Positions 43,134 through 52,215 of a stretch of 64,000 nucleotides of DNA are shown here, in pieces. The stretch is taken from NCBI RefSeq assembly GCF_016462545.1, contig NZ_JAEMTA010000029.1, positions 1-64,000 of the forward strand. Direction: 5' to 3'. The notes below the pieces were generated by a model that saw nothing but the letters and a program-made list of their open reading frames with translations, made no database searches and was not told the origin of the DNA. Origin of the DNA: Mycolicibacterium sp. GTDB taxonomy: Bacteria; Actinomycetota; Actinomycetes; Mycobacteriales; Mycobacteriaceae. Both the position numbers and the translations under genes were made by a program. Position 1 is the stretch's first letter; each line of letters starts with the position of its first letter.

Positions 43134-43638
43134 TGGTCACAGGTCCTTCCAGTGTCGTCACGACTGACACTGCAGTCGGACTCCCGATGTCGAGCGCCAG
43201 TGCAATCGGCGCACCGCCGACGGGATTGACGGCTTGACCGCGGAACTGGTGGAACAACTCGACGCACTGTGCCACACCGGGGGTACTCGGCGGGTGGCGT
43301 TTGGCCGTAAAACCTCGACCGAAATTGACGGGCCACGAACCGACGGCGACGGCCTTCTCGACCTGCGAGATCTCAGAAGCCGGGAACCGCGGGCCGACGA
43401 TCCGCTCGGACGCGATGGCACGCCCCGCGGCAGTGCCACTTTGGTTGGCGCAGTAGGGGAATCGCAAGCAAACGTTCAGCTCGTCGACTTCGCGGCGATA
43501 CTCGACGGTGAGCGCCGCCGTACGCTTGCCGACGACGGTAACGGTATTCACTCGAAGCCTTTGCGCGACAGCGCAACTCGCCGTCTGGCATGTCCCCGCC
43601 ATGGCGGGCGGGCGATCGATCGGAGCAACGTCGGGCAT
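43123..43638 (-). CDS. Unrecognised protein between caiB and yrbEA
   Basis: A 171-residue frame starting at ATG 43638, 17 bp after the CaiB stop, and ending 11 bp inside yrbEA. Codon choice (GTC, ATC, GAG, AAG, CGC preferred) fits the neighbours and nothing else explains this 520-bp gap. The protein mixes beta-like strands (NTVTVVGKRTAALTVEYRRE; LALDIGSPTAVSVVTTLEG) with four central Cys (TCQTASC, VCLRFPYC) plus one later Cys, and lacks a signal or membrane helix. I recognise no family. Position suggests a part in Mce-linked uptake or the ALDH/CaiB chemistry. Confidence 0.6.
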   Translation of the reverse strand: MPDVAPIDRPPAMAGTCQTASCAVAQRLRVNTVTVVGKRTAALTVEYRREVDELNVCLRFPYCANQSGTAAGRAIASERIVGPRFPASEISQVEKAVAVGSWPVNFGRGFTAKRHPPSTPGVAQCVELFHQFRGQAVNPVGGAPIALALDIGSPTAVSVVTTLEGPVTNGG

Positions 43639-43655
43639 GGGATCTCGGCGGTCAC

Positions 43656-44864
43656 CTAGGTGACCGCGCCGACTGTCTTCAGCTCGATGATGCGATCCCA
43701 GTCCAGACCGATCTCCACCAGCACCTCGTCGGTCTGCTCGGCGAAGGCGGGTGCGGGCCCGGTGTGCGGAGCTTCGACGTCGAACTGCACCGGATTGGCG
43801 ACGAGGTCCAGATCGCCGGCGCGCACGATGTACTCGTTCGCACGCACCTGAGCATCGTCGGCGGCCTGCAACGTGTCCTGCACGGGAGCCCACGGCCCCG
43901 CCAGCGTGGCGAAGCGTGCGCTCCACTCCGGAAGGGTACGGGTGGCAATGACTTCCCGAAGGATTTCCACCGCTTCCGCGGTGTGTTCGGCGATCGATTC
44001 CGCCGTCGTGAACCGCGGGTCGTCGATCAGGTCCGGACGGTCGACGTGTCGACATACGTCGGCCCAGAACTTTCCTGGCTGCATCATCACCAGGGAGATG
44101 TAGCGGTTGTCCTTCGTCTCGTAGACACCGACGAGCGGATTGATCGGGGACCCGTGTACCCCGGGTGGGGGCTGCACCATGAGTTGGTTCAGGTGCGAGG
44201 TGAGGGCGATGGTGTGGCCCATCGCCCACAATCCACTGCCGAGAAGTGAGACGTCGACGGTGGACGGTTCGCCGGTGCGCTCCCGCTTGAGCAGTGCCGC
44301 TGCGATGCCGCCCGCCAGGTTGGTGCCGGATATCGTGTCGCCGTAGGCCGGCCCCGGCGGGCCGATCATGCCGTCGATCCCCGGCGGCGTGATGGTCGCC
44401 GCGGTGCCCGCCCGGCACCAGAAGGCGGTCATGTCGTAGCCGCCCTTCTCGGCCTCGAGACCTCGAGGACCGAGCGCACTTCCCCTGGCGTAGATGATCT
44501 TTGGGTTCACCGCACGGATGTCGTCGACGTCGATGCCGAACTTCCTGCGGTGTCCCGGCAGAAAGCTGGTGAGGAATACGTCCGCGCGCCTGGCAAGTTC
44601 GAGGAGCACCTCGAGCCCTTCGGGCTTCGACATGTCGAGACCGATCGCCCGCTTGCCGCGGTTGGCGTGCTCGATGTTGGGGTTGGGGTCGCCCTCGACC
44701 TTCAGCGGACCGGTCTGACGGAGCCCGCGCTGCGGATCTCCGGTCACGGCATGCTCGACCTTGATGACGTCAGCGCCCCACTCGGCCAGCACCGCACCCG
44801 CGGACGGCACGAAGCCGTACATCGCGACCTCCACGACGCGGATTCCGTCGAGTGGACCGCTCAC
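43656..44864 (-). CDS. CaiB/BaiF family CoA-transferase
   Basis: A 402-residue type III CoA-transferase that moves CoA between carboxylic acids. N-terminal signature PLDGIRVVEVAMYG, NRGKRAIGLDMSKPEG, and the catalytic-Asp region AYGDTISGTN are present. It could activate an acid without ATP or act as a racemase-like enzyme; no racemase pattern was identified. GTG 44864 overlaps ALDH (GTGA), so these are coupled and lead into the mce genes. Confidence 0.87.
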   Translation of the reverse strand: MSGPLDGIRVVEVAMYGFVPSAGAVLAEWGADVIKVEHAVTGDPQRGLRQTGPLKVEGDPNPNIEHANRGKRAIGLDMSKPEGLEVLLELARRADVFLTSFLPGHRRKFGIDVDDIRAVNPKIIYARGSALGPRGLEAEKGGYDMTAFWCRAGTAATITPPGIDGMIGPPGPAYGDTISGTNLAGGIAAALLKRERTGEPSTVDVSLLGSGLWAMGHTIALTSHLNQLMVQPPPGVHGSPINPLVGVYETKDNRYISLVMMQPGKFWADVCRHVDRPDLIDDPRFTTAESIAEHTAEAVEILREVIATRTLPEWSARFATLAGPWAPVQDTLQAADDAQVRANEYIVRAGDLDLVANPVQFDVEAPHTGPAPAFAEQTDEVLVEIGLDWDRIIELKTVGAVT

Positions 44865-46420
44865 GAGTCTCCCCCGGTGACGACGGTGGCGAACGTCTTC
44901 TGCTCTTGGAACTCTTCGAGCCCCGCGACGCCCATTTCCCTGCCGATACCCGACTGTTTGTAGCCGCCGAACGGACTCTCGGCTCCGAAGTAGTTGCCGC
45001 CGTTGATGCTCAGGGACCCTGCGCGGATCCGCCGGGCCATGGCCAGCGCCCGGCCCTCCTCGCCGAACACGCCCCCGGCCAAGCCGTAGATGGAGTTGTT
45101 GGCGATCCGCACCGCGTCGTCGTCATCGTCGTAGCCGATGACGACGAGAACCGGGCCGAAGATCTCTTCCTGCGCGATCTCACTGTCCGGGTCGACATCG
45201 GTCAACAACGTCGGCGCATAGAAGAAGCCCGGGTCGAGCTTCTCGCCGCCGGTCACCAGGGTGGCGCCGTCCGCGATGGCGCGCTGGACGATGCCGTGCA
45301 CCTTGTCCCGTTGTTGCTCACTGATCAAGGGACCCATGTAGGTCGTCGGATCGGCTGGATCACCATGACGCACATGGGCGAGATTGCCCGCCACCTGCTT
45401 GACGATGTCGTCCTTCTGACTGTTGGGCACCAACAGTCGCGTCGTGAGGGCGCAGCCCTGTCCGGCGTGCGAGACGATGGTGAACGCGGCCATCATCGCG
45501 CAGGCGCCGACGGCCGCTTCGTCCAAGTCGTCGAGCATGATCATGGCCGACTTGCCGCCGAGCTCGAGGAAGACTCGCTTCACCGTCGCGCTTCCCGCCG
45601 CCATGATTGCGCGGCCGGTTGCCGTGGAGCCGGTGAACGTGACCACGTCGACGTCGGGGCTGGCGGTCAGGACGGGGCCGACGGCAGGATCGGTTGAACT
45701 CAGGACGTTGACCACGCCGGCGGGGATGTCGGTGTGATTGGCGATCAGCTCACCGAGCGCCAACGTGATGAGAGGCGTATCCGGCGCGCCCTTGAGGACC
45801 ACCGTGCAGCCGGCGGCGAGCGCTGGTGCCAGCTTCGCGAGCGCGAGTTGGTTCGGATAGTTGTAGGCGATGATCGCTGCGACCACGCCGGCAGCTTCCT
45901 TCTCCACCCACCGGTGGTGGAGCTGGCCGCGGCTCTCGACGGTCCCGAGTTCCTCGGTCATCGGGTAGGTCTTCAGTAGGTCGGCGTAGAAGCGGACGAT
46001 CCGGATCGGGTCGTCGAGTTGCGGCCCGGCGAGGAGCGCGGGCGTCGCACCAACCTCCGCCGTCGTCAGTGCCCCCAGTTCGTCGCGATGGTCGACGAGT
46101 GCTGCGTGCAGTTGTTCCAGGCAGTGCACCCGGAAGTCGACGTCCGTAGCCCACGTCGTGGTGTCGAACGCTCGCCGGGCAGCCGCGATGGCCGCCTCCG
46201 CGTCGGCGACCGTCCCGTTCGGGGCGTGTCCGAGCACCTCGCCGGTGGCGGGGTTCAGGGAGGTGAACGTGCTCGAGCCGATGTCGTCGGCAGCCCGACT
46301 CCGCCCGCTCTCGACCAGCTCGCCGTCGATCAGCATGCGCCGATCGACGTTCGATCGAGGCTCGTCAGCGCCCGAAGCTACGTGTCCGTTGGCGGCGACC
46401 GTCGGTGTCTGGCCCATCAT
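44861..46420 (-). CDS. NAD(P)-dependent aldehyde dehydrogenase
   Basis: A 519-residue ALDH that oxidises an aldehyde to an acid. Catalytic Cys323 (AGQGCALTT), general-base Glu286 (FLELGGKS), cofactor motif FTGSTATG and the Asn in AYNYPNQ are intact. The N-terminus is extended by about 25 residues relative to typical family members, and a GAGGAGG abuts ATG 46420, too close for ideal use; the second ATG (46417) is equally possible. First gene of the putative ALDH-CaiB-unknown-yrbE-mce operon; a GAGAAT box lies 16 bp upstream. Confidence 0.9.
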   Translation of the reverse strand: MMGQTPTVAANGHVASGADEPRSNVDRRMLIDGELVESGRSRAADDIGSSTFTSLNPATGEVLGHAPNGTVADAEAAIAAARRAFDTTTWATDVDFRVHCLEQLHAALVDHRDELGALTTAEVGATPALLAGPQLDDPIRIVRFYADLLKTYPMTEELGTVESRGQLHHRWVEKEAAGVVAAIIAYNYPNQLALAKLAPALAAGCTVVLKGAPDTPLITLALGELIANHTDIPAGVVNVLSSTDPAVGPVLTASPDVDVVTFTGSTATGRAIMAAGSATVKRVFLELGGKSAMIMLDDLDEAAVGACAMMAAFTIVSHAGQGCALTTRLLVPNSQKDDIVKQVAGNLAHVRHGDPADPTTYMGPLISEQQRDKVHGIVQRAIADGATLVTGGEKLDPGFFYAPTLLTDVDPDSEIAQEEIFGPVLVVIGYDDDDDAVRIANNSIYGLAGGVFGEEGRALAMARRIRAGSLSINGGNYFGAESPFGGYKQSGIGREMGVAGLEEFQEQKTFATVVTGGDS

Positions 46421-46435
46421 CCTCCTCAGTGTGAT

Positions 46436-46450
46436 GGAAATTTCATTCTC
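46436..46450. promoter_or_regulatory. GAGAAT-box operator, ALDH-CaiB-mce operon
   Basis: GGAAAT-TTC-ATTCTC on the plus strand; reversed it is GAGAAT-GAA-ATTTCC, ten of twelve arm positions. Only 16 bp before the ALDH start, so bound protein would block transcription start or early elongation. Confidence 0.6.
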
Positions 46451-46587
46451 ATCACCGGCGAATCATACATTCGCCCGGAGAGAACACAAGCAGGTACAGA
46501 GTCCCTAGTCACGGGGGTGGCGGTGTCACGATGAGCACTGCTCCCAACGAGCCGATCGGCTATGTGTCTTGCACGAATACGTCATGC

Positions 46588-46602
46588 GAGAGTACGGTTC
46601 TC
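46588..46602. promoter_or_regulatory. GAGAAT-box operator, SDR-ferredoxin-P450 operon
   Basis: GAGAGT-ACG-GTTCTC. The changes from consensus are arranged so that five of six arm pairs still complement. It lies 57 bp before the first SDR gene, in the divergent promoter region shared with ALDH. Confidence 0.6.
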
Positions 46603-46658
46603 ATAATCGAAAGCAGTATTCTTAGCTCTCGGCACGACTGCCACCTGGAGGCCCAGCA

Positions 46659-47360
46659 GTGAAGAACGCCGTCGTCACCGGAGGCGGTTCTGGCATCGGC
46701 GCGGCGATCGCGAATCGCTTGCGTTCAGACGGCCATCACGTCGCGACGCTCGACCTGAACCCCTCCGACGAGGAGTTCGCCTTCACGGCGGACGTCACCG
46801 ACCGCGACGCCATCGACGCGGCGCTCGACGCCATCCGCACCCAGTTGGGCCCGGTCACCATTCTGGTCAACGCCGCCGGCCTGGACGGCTTCAAGCGCTT
46901 CCTCGACATCGACTTCGAGCTCTGGCAGCGCGTCGTCGACGTGAACCTCCACGGGGTCTTCCACTGCATCCAGGCGGTGCTGCCCGACATGATCGACGCG
47001 GGCTGGGGCCGAATCGTGAACATCTCCTCGTCGAGCACCCATTCGGGCACGCCGTACATGTCGCACTACGTCTCGGCCAAGTCGGCCGTCAACGGACTGA
47101 CCAAGAGCTTGGCACTCGAGTACGGGCCTGCCGGCATCACCGTCAACGCCGTGCCGCCGGGGTTCATCGACACGCCCATGCTGCGCAAGGCCGAGAGCCG
47201 CGGGTTCCTCGGCGACATCGAGAAGACCATCGAGCAGACCCCGGTACGGCGAATCGGCAAGCCCGAGGACATCGCCGCCGCCTGCTCCTTCCTCATCTCC
47301 GAGGAGGCCGGCTACATCACCGGCCAGATCCTCGGCGTCAACGGCGGCCGCAACACCTAA
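46659..47360 (+). CDS. Short-chain dehydrogenase/reductase
   Basis: A 233-residue classical SDR. Cofactor loop TGGGSGIG, NAAGLDG, catalytic Ser-Tyr-Lys (NISSSST ... YVSAKSA) and the PPGFIDTP region are conserved. It resembles 3-oxoacyl-ACP reductase and 2-hydroxycyclohexanecarboxyl-CoA dehydrogenase types. GTG 46659 has CTGGAG upstream. First gene of a four-gene unit with the mycofactocin-type SDR, ferredoxin and P450. Confidence 0.88.
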   Translation: MKNAVVTGGGSGIGAAIANRLRSDGHHVATLDLNPSDEEFAFTADVTDRDAIDAALDAIRTQLGPVTILVNAAGLDGFKRFLDIDFELWQRVVDVNLHGVFHCIQAVLPDMIDAGWGRIVNISSSSTHSGTPYMSHYVSAKSAVNGLTKSLALEYGPAGITVNAVPPGFIDTPMLRKAESRGFLGDIEKTIEQTPVRRIGKPEDIAAACSFLISEEAGYITGQILGVNGGRNT

Positions 47361-47383
47361 CCAGGCAGACGAGAGGACAACCC

Positions 47384-48244
47384 ATGGGACGCGTTCAAGG
47401 GAAAGTCGCCTTCATCACGGGCGCCGCGCGCGGGCAGGGCCGCAGCCACGCGGTCCGGCTCGCCGAGGAGGGTGCCGACATCATCGCCGTCGACCTGTGT
47501 CAGAACATCGACTCGATCGGCTACGCGCTCGCCACTCCCGAGGACCTCGAGGAGACGGCGCAGTTCGTCGAGAAGACGGGCCGGAGCATCGTCACCGCGC
47601 AGGCCGACGTTCGCGACGCCGGCCAGCTCAAGCAGGCCCTGGAGGACGGGATCGCCGAACTCGGCAAGGTCGACATCGTGGTCGCCCAGGCCGGCATCGC
47701 GGGCATGAAGGGCAATCCGCCGCTGCAGACCTGGACCGACGTCATCAACACGAACCTCGTCGGCACCATCAACGCCATCCAGGTCGCGCTGCCCCACCTT
47801 CGCGATGGCGCGTCCATCATCGCCACCGGCTCCACCGCCGCGCTGATGGACACGGCCAAGAAGGACAACCCCGGCGCCGATCCCGGTGGCATGGCCTACA
47901 TGACGGCCAAACGGCTGCTGTCGCAGTACGTCCACGACCTGGCGACCGAACTCTCGGTACTCGGCATCCGCGCCAATGTCGTGCATCCGACCAACTGCAA
48001 CACCGACATGCTGCAGAGCGAGCCGATGTACCGCTCGTTCCGCCCCGATCTGGAGCACCCCACCCGCGCCGATGCCGAGCCCGTCTTCGGCATCCAGCAG
48101 GCGATGCGGATCCCGTTCATCGAGCCGGAGGACATCAGCAACGCGATCCTGTGGCTGGCCTCCGACGAGTCTCGCTACGTCACCGGCCTGCAACTGCGGG
48201 TCGACGGCGGCGGCTACCTGAAGTGGTACGACTACCACGTCTGA
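47384..48244 (+). CDS. Mycofactocin-coupled SDR family oxidoreductase
   Basis: A 286-residue SDR of the subfamily that retains NAD(H) and hands electrons to the peptide-derived cofactor mycofactocin. The subfamily signature is clear: the N-terminal GRVQGKVAFITGAARGQGRS, ADIIAVDLC with the inserted stretch after the second strand, catalytic YMTAKR, and VVHPTNCNTDM. Substrate is probably a secondary or primary alcohol made by the P450. GAGAGGAC precedes ATG 47384. The mycofactocin maturation genes are not in the window. Confidence 0.88.
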   Translation: MGRVQGKVAFITGAARGQGRSHAVRLAEEGADIIAVDLCQNIDSIGYALATPEDLEETAQFVEKTGRSIVTAQADVRDAGQLKQALEDGIAELGKVDIVVAQAGIAGMKGNPPLQTWTDVINTNLVGTINAIQVALPHLRDGASIIATGSTAALMDTAKKDNPGADPGGMAYMTAKRLLSQYVHDLATELSVLGIRANVVHPTNCNTDMLQSEPMYRSFRPDLEHPTRADAEPVFGIQQAMRIPFIEPEDISNAILWLASDESRYVTGLQLRVDGGGYLKWYDYHV

Positions 48245-48272
48245 TCCTTCAAGACTGAAAGGAATTGCGCTC

Positions 48273-48464
48273 GTGAAGGTTTCGGTTGATGGCACTCGCT
48301 GCCAGGGCCACACCCTGTGCTCGATGATCGCACCCGACTCGTTCGAACTCGACGACGTGGACGGGCACGCATCACCGGTGTCCGAGATCGTGCCCGACGA
48401 ACAGGCCGAAGCCGTCAAGGAGGCCGCGCACTCGTGCCCCGAACAGGCGATCGTCATCGGATGA
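48273..48464 (+). CDS. [3Fe-4S]-type ferredoxin, His variant
   Basis: A 63-residue electron carrier. The cluster motif is Cys10-Gln-Gly-His13-Thr-Leu-Cys16 with the remaining ligand Cys55 (SCPEQA), so position 13 is His where a fourth Cys would sit. This is typical of mycobacterial P450 ferredoxins. GTG 48273; the stop overlaps the P450 start as ATGA, so the two are very likely redox partners. Confidence 0.93.
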   Translation: MKVSVDGTRCQGHTLCSMIAPDSFELDDVDGHASPVSEIVPDEQAEAVKEAAHSCPEQAIVIG

Positions 48465-49816
48465 CCGCCACTGACGACGACCGCAAGAAGATTTCGTATC
48501 ACTTCGACCGGCACGCCCCGGAGTACCGCGAGCGGTTTCAGGACATCACCGAGGAGATGCACGCCAAGTGCCCGGTGGCCTGGACCGACGTCTACGACGG
48601 ACACTGGGTCGCCGCGGGCAGCAACGAGGTGTTCGAACTGGCGCGCTGTCCAGCGATCTCCAACGATCACGACCTGCACGGTGAGCGAAAGGGCTACCAG
48701 GGCATCACCATCCCGAAGGCGCAACGCGCGACGGTCGTGCGCGGCGGCATCCTGGAGATGGACGAGCCCGAGCACAGCACGTATCGCGGTGCGTTGAACC
48801 CGTACCTATCCCCCGCCGCCATCAAGCGCTGGGTGCCCTTCGTCGACGAGATCACCCGCGCGGCCCTCGACGAGAAGATCGAGACGGGCCACATCGACTT
48901 CGTCGACGACCTCGCCAACATCGTGCCCGCGGTGCTCACCCTGGCGATGATGGGCATCGATCTCGACAAGTGGCTGATCTACAGCGAGCCCGCCCACGCG
49001 GGCGTGTCCACCCCGGAACACTCGCCCGATGCTCCGCGCGTCGCCGAGATGAATCGGCAGATGGGCATCGACTTGATCAACAACATGATCGAGATGAAGG
49101 CCAATCCGAGACCCGGTCTGGTCAACGCTCTGCTGCAGCTGCGCATCGACGGCGAGCCGGCTCCGGACCTGGAGATCCTGGGCAACCTGGGGTTGGTCAT
49201 CGGCGGCGGCTTCGACACCACCACTGCCCTCACCGCCCACGCGCTCGAGTGGCTGTCGGAGCATCCGGACCAACGCGAGCTACTGAGCCGCGAGCGGGCC
49301 GAGCTGCTCAACCCTGCGACGGAGGAGTTCCTCCGGTTCTTCACCCCGGCACCGGGCGACGGCCGCACCTTCGCCGAAGACGTCGAGGTCGACGGACGCC
49401 ATTTCAAGGAGGGCGAGCGGCTGTGGCTGTCCTGGGCGATGGCCAATCGCGACCCGGCGGTGTTCGACGAGCCGAACACGGTCATCATGGACCGGAAGGG
49501 CAACCGGCACTTCAGCTTCGGCATCGGCGTACACCGCTGCGTCGGTTCCAACGTGGCCCGCACGGTCTTCAAGTCGATGCTCACCGCGGTGCTCGACAGA
49601 ATGCCCGACTACGTGTGCGACCCCGAGGGCGCCGAGCACTACGAGAGCATCGGCGTCATCCAGGGCATGAAGCACCTGCCCGCGACGTTCACCCCGGGCA
49701 AGCGATTGGGCGCCGGACTCGACGAGACGCTCGAGAACCTTCAGCGCATCTGCCATGAACAGGAACTCGCTCGCCCGATCACCGAGCGCAAGGAATCCGC
49801 CGTCATCGACTGGTGA
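48461..49816 (+). CDS. Cytochrome P450 (second), paired with ferredoxin
   Basis: A 451-residue P450. I-helix GGGFDTTTA (about 248-256), E289-x-x-R292, heme loop FSFGIGVHRC with Cys360. The start ATG 48461 overlaps the ferredoxin gene. Genes upstream are two SDRs, which suggests hydroxylation followed by alcohol oxidation on one substrate. The C-terminus is about 30 residues longer than usual (PITERKESAVIDW end). Confidence 0.93.
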   Translation: MTATDDDRKKISYHFDRHAPEYRERFQDITEEMHAKCPVAWTDVYDGHWVAAGSNEVFELARCPAISNDHDLHGERKGYQGITIPKAQRATVVRGGILEMDEPEHSTYRGALNPYLSPAAIKRWVPFVDEITRAALDEKIETGHIDFVDDLANIVPAVLTLAMMGIDLDKWLIYSEPAHAGVSTPEHSPDAPRVAEMNRQMGIDLINNMIEMKANPRPGLVNALLQLRIDGEPAPDLEILGNLGLVIGGGFDTTTALTAHALEWLSEHPDQRELLSRERAELLNPATEEFLRFFTPAPGDGRTFAEDVEVDGRHFKEGERLWLSWAMANRDPAVFDEPNTVIMDRKGNRHFSFGIGVHRCVGSNVARTVFKSMLTAVLDRMPDYVCDPEGAEHYESIGVIQGMKHLPATFTPGKRLGAGLDETLENLQRICHEQELARPITERKESAVIDW

Positions 49817-49887
49817 GCACCCCGCGTCAGCGATGTGTGGAGTCCTTCCGGCGCTGGCCGCGGCTCAGACTCCACGAATCGCCTCCG

Positions 49888-51066
49888 CTACCTGGGGCGG
49901 GGCAGTCCGAGTACCTGCTGGGCAATGATGTTTCGCTGGATCTCCGACGTGCCGCCCGCGATGGTGCCCGAGAAGCTGCGCGCGAATCGCTCGAACCAAC
50001 TCGCGAAGTAGTGGTCGAGGTTCATGTGCGCGTAGGGCCCGGAGGTCGACGGATGGACCAGCCCGTCGGGGCCGGCCGCGGTCAGGATGTTGTTCGACGC
50101 GTTCAACTCCGCCTCGGAACCAAAGAGTTTCAGCACCGAGACCGACGCCACGTCGACTTCGCCGCGGGCGGCCTTGGCCAACGAGATCGACCCCATCAAC
50201 CGCAGGGCCTGGTAATCCATCGCCATCGTGGCGTACTGGTCGTGCTCCAGCGGCGTCGACGGCCGGAAGTCGCCGATCATGTTGTCGATGCGGTCCGCGA
50301 ACCCCAGCCACATCATCGTTCGCTCGTGGCCGAGTGAGCCGTTGATGACGCCCCACCCCCCGTTCAGCGGACCGACGAGGTTCTCGGCGGGCACCTCCAC
50401 GTCGGTGAAGAACACCTCGTTGAAGTCCGTGTTGTGCCGACCGCAGAGATCGGCGAAGGGACGACGCACCACACCGGGCAGGTCGGTCGGGATGAGCAGC
50501 GCACTGATCCCCTTGTGCTTGGGCGCATCCGGGTCGGTCCGCACGAAGGTCAGAAGGAAGTCGGCGTCGTGCGCCCCGGAGGTCCACACCTTCTGGCCGT
50601 TGACGACGAACGTGTCCCCGGTCAGCACCGCCCGCGTGCGCAGCGACGCCAGATCGGAGCCGGCGCTCGGCTCGCTCATGCCGAGCGACGCGGTCTTCTC
50701 ACCGCGCAGCACGGGCACCGCCCACTGGTGTTTCTGCTCCTCGGATCCGAACGAAATCAGCGATGCCGCAACGATGTTGACGCCCTGCGGGTTGAACGAG
50801 TGGTAGATCCGTCGCTTGCAGAGCTCCTCGAGGTGCACGTACTGCTGCAGCACCGACGCGTTGCGGCCACCGAACTCCGGCGGCTGCGCAGGGAGCAGCC
50901 AGCCGTTGTCGAACAAGAGGCGCTGCCAATCCCGCGCCCACTGCGGTAGGTGCGACACCGATCGCGGACGCTCCAGCGTCTGATCGGCAGTCGGCAGATG
51001 TTCGTCGAGAAACGCGACGAACTCGGCGCGAAACTCCTCGACGTCGGAGTCGAAGGCAAGCTGCAT
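49888..51066 (-). CDS. Acyl-CoA dehydrogenase, larger subunit of a FadE pair
   Basis: A 392-residue flavoprotein. The three acyl-CoA dehydrogenase domains are visible (SLGMSEPSAGSDLASLRTRA is the FAD loop; AGGTSEIQRNIIAQQVLG is the C-terminal signature). ATG 51066 overlaps the stop of the smaller FadE gene (TGATG); the open frame to 51453 is a shadow. Such coupled FadE pairs form alpha2beta2 heterotetramers in steroid side-chain and ring catabolism. Confidence 0.9.
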   Translation of the reverse strand: MQLAFDSDVEEFRAEFVAFLDEHLPTADQTLERPRSVSHLPQWARDWQRLLFDNGWLLPAQPPEFGGRNASVLQQYVHLEELCKRRIYHSFNPQGVNIVAASLISFGSEEQKHQWAVPVLRGEKTASLGMSEPSAGSDLASLRTRAVLTGDTFVVNGQKVWTSGAHDADFLLTFVRTDPDAPKHKGISALLIPTDLPGVVRRPFADLCGRHNTDFNEVFFTDVEVPAENLVGPLNGGWGVINGSLGHERTMMWLGFADRIDNMIGDFRPSTPLEHDQYATMAMDYQALRLMGSISLAKAARGEVDVASVSVLKLFGSEAELNASNNILTAAGPDGLVHPSTSGPYAHMNLDHYFASWFERFARSFSGTIAGGTSEIQRNIIAQQVLGLPRPR

Positions 51067-52058
51067 CAGAAGTCTCCGTACTCTGCGGCGATGGTCGTGC
51101 GGTGCTCCGCGGCGCCCCCGAGCATCAACTCGCCGGCCTTGGCGCGTTTCAGCGCGAACTGCAGATCGTTCTCCCAGGTGAACCCCATGGCCCCGAACAA
51201 CTGCAGGCCGTTGCGGAAGACCAGTGACTGACACTCCCCCGCGGAAGCCTTGGCCATCGAGGCGGCCAGCCGCCGGCGCGGGTCGTCTGCCGCGATGGTC
51301 AGGGCAGCGAAATACGAGAGCGCGCGGGCTCTTTCGATCGCGACGTGCATGTCCGCGGCCTTGTGTTGGACGGCCTGGAAGGTTCCAATGGCCACGCCGA
51401 ACTGCTCGCGGCTCTTGACGTGTTCGATGACGAGGTCGAGGATTCGCTGACACGCGCCGACCATGGTGATCGCCATTCCGGTCACGGCCAGGTGCCGGGC
51501 GCGCTCGGTGTCGCCGGCAAGTCGATCGGCATCGGCGACGCGCACACCGGCGAAGGTCACCTCGGCGACGTGCAGCACCGGATCGAACACCGAACTGCGT
51601 CGCGTGGTGACCTCGTCCGCGTCGACGACGAACACTCCGGCCGCGGTGACCACGGCGAGACGTTCGGCTCGGTCACCGTCGAGGACGTGGCGTGCCGTGC
51701 CGTTCAGAATCCAGCCCTCGGCGTCACGGTGTGCGGTGATCCCGTCGTACACCGCAGTGCCGGCCTTCTGGGGGTCGAACCGCTCGCCGACGAGTGGCGC
51801 GAATTGCGTCAGGGTGGCGAGGAACGGCGTCGGGTCGGTGGCGCGCCCCAATTCCTCGAGGACGATCGCCAATTCGACGGCGTTCTCGGGATCGGTGAGC
51901 TCGGTCCAACCGGCGTCGACGTAGAGCTTCCAGAGCGGTGCCGCGTCGCCACCATCCTCGGCGATGCTGCGGACGAGCGACGCCGGACACTGTTTGCCGA
52001 CCGCGTCGCGCACGGTTCCCTGCCATAGTCGCTGATCAGCGTCGAACTCCAACAGCAT
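51066..52058 (-). CDS. Acyl-CoA dehydrogenase, smaller subunit of a FadE pair
   Basis: A 330-residue partner with reduced length, typical of the smaller chain of mycobacterial heterotetrameric dehydrogenases. The C-terminal helices are conserved (REQFGVAIGTFQAVQHKAAD; LQLFGAMGFTWEND). GGAGG precedes ATG 52058. A perfect GAGAAT-AGC-ATTCTC box lies 35 bp upstream. Confidence 0.87.
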   Translation of the reverse strand: MLLEFDADQRLWQGTVRDAVGKQCPASLVRSIAEDGGDAAPLWKLYVDAGWTELTDPENAVELAIVLEELGRATDPTPFLATLTQFAPLVGERFDPQKAGTAVYDGITAHRDAEGWILNGTARHVLDGDRAERLAVVTAAGVFVVDADEVTTRRSSVFDPVLHVAEVTFAGVRVADADRLAGDTERARHLAVTGMAITMVGACQRILDLVIEHVKSREQFGVAIGTFQAVQHKAADMHVAIERARALSYFAALTIAADDPRRRLAASMAKASAGECQSLVFRNGLQLFGAMGFTWENDLQFALKRAKAGELMLGGAAEHRTTIAAEYGDF

Positions 52059-52092
52059 GCCGCCGCCTCCATCACGTGGTCGTCAACATCAG

Positions 52093-52107
52093 GAGAATAG
52101 CATTCTC
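52093..52107. promoter_or_regulatory. GAGAAT-box operator (perfect), FadE pair
   Basis: GAGAAT-AGC-ATTCTC, a perfect 6-3-6 inverted repeat 35 bp before the FadE start, in the divergent region with the amidohydrolase operon. Confidence 0.72.
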
Positions 52108-52215
52108 GTTAGCGGATCAATGGTTCTCCCGGAACTCACATGTCGTTCCGGATCAGGGTCGGCGGGCGATTGACCAGCACACACTCTCACCAGCGCCGAT
52201 ATGGACGAGTCGCCG

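Noticed and set aside
46609..46623. GAAAGC-AGT-ATTCTT as an additional GAGAAT box
   Set aside because: Too few matches to the consensus in the left arm; counted neither as a site nor as support.
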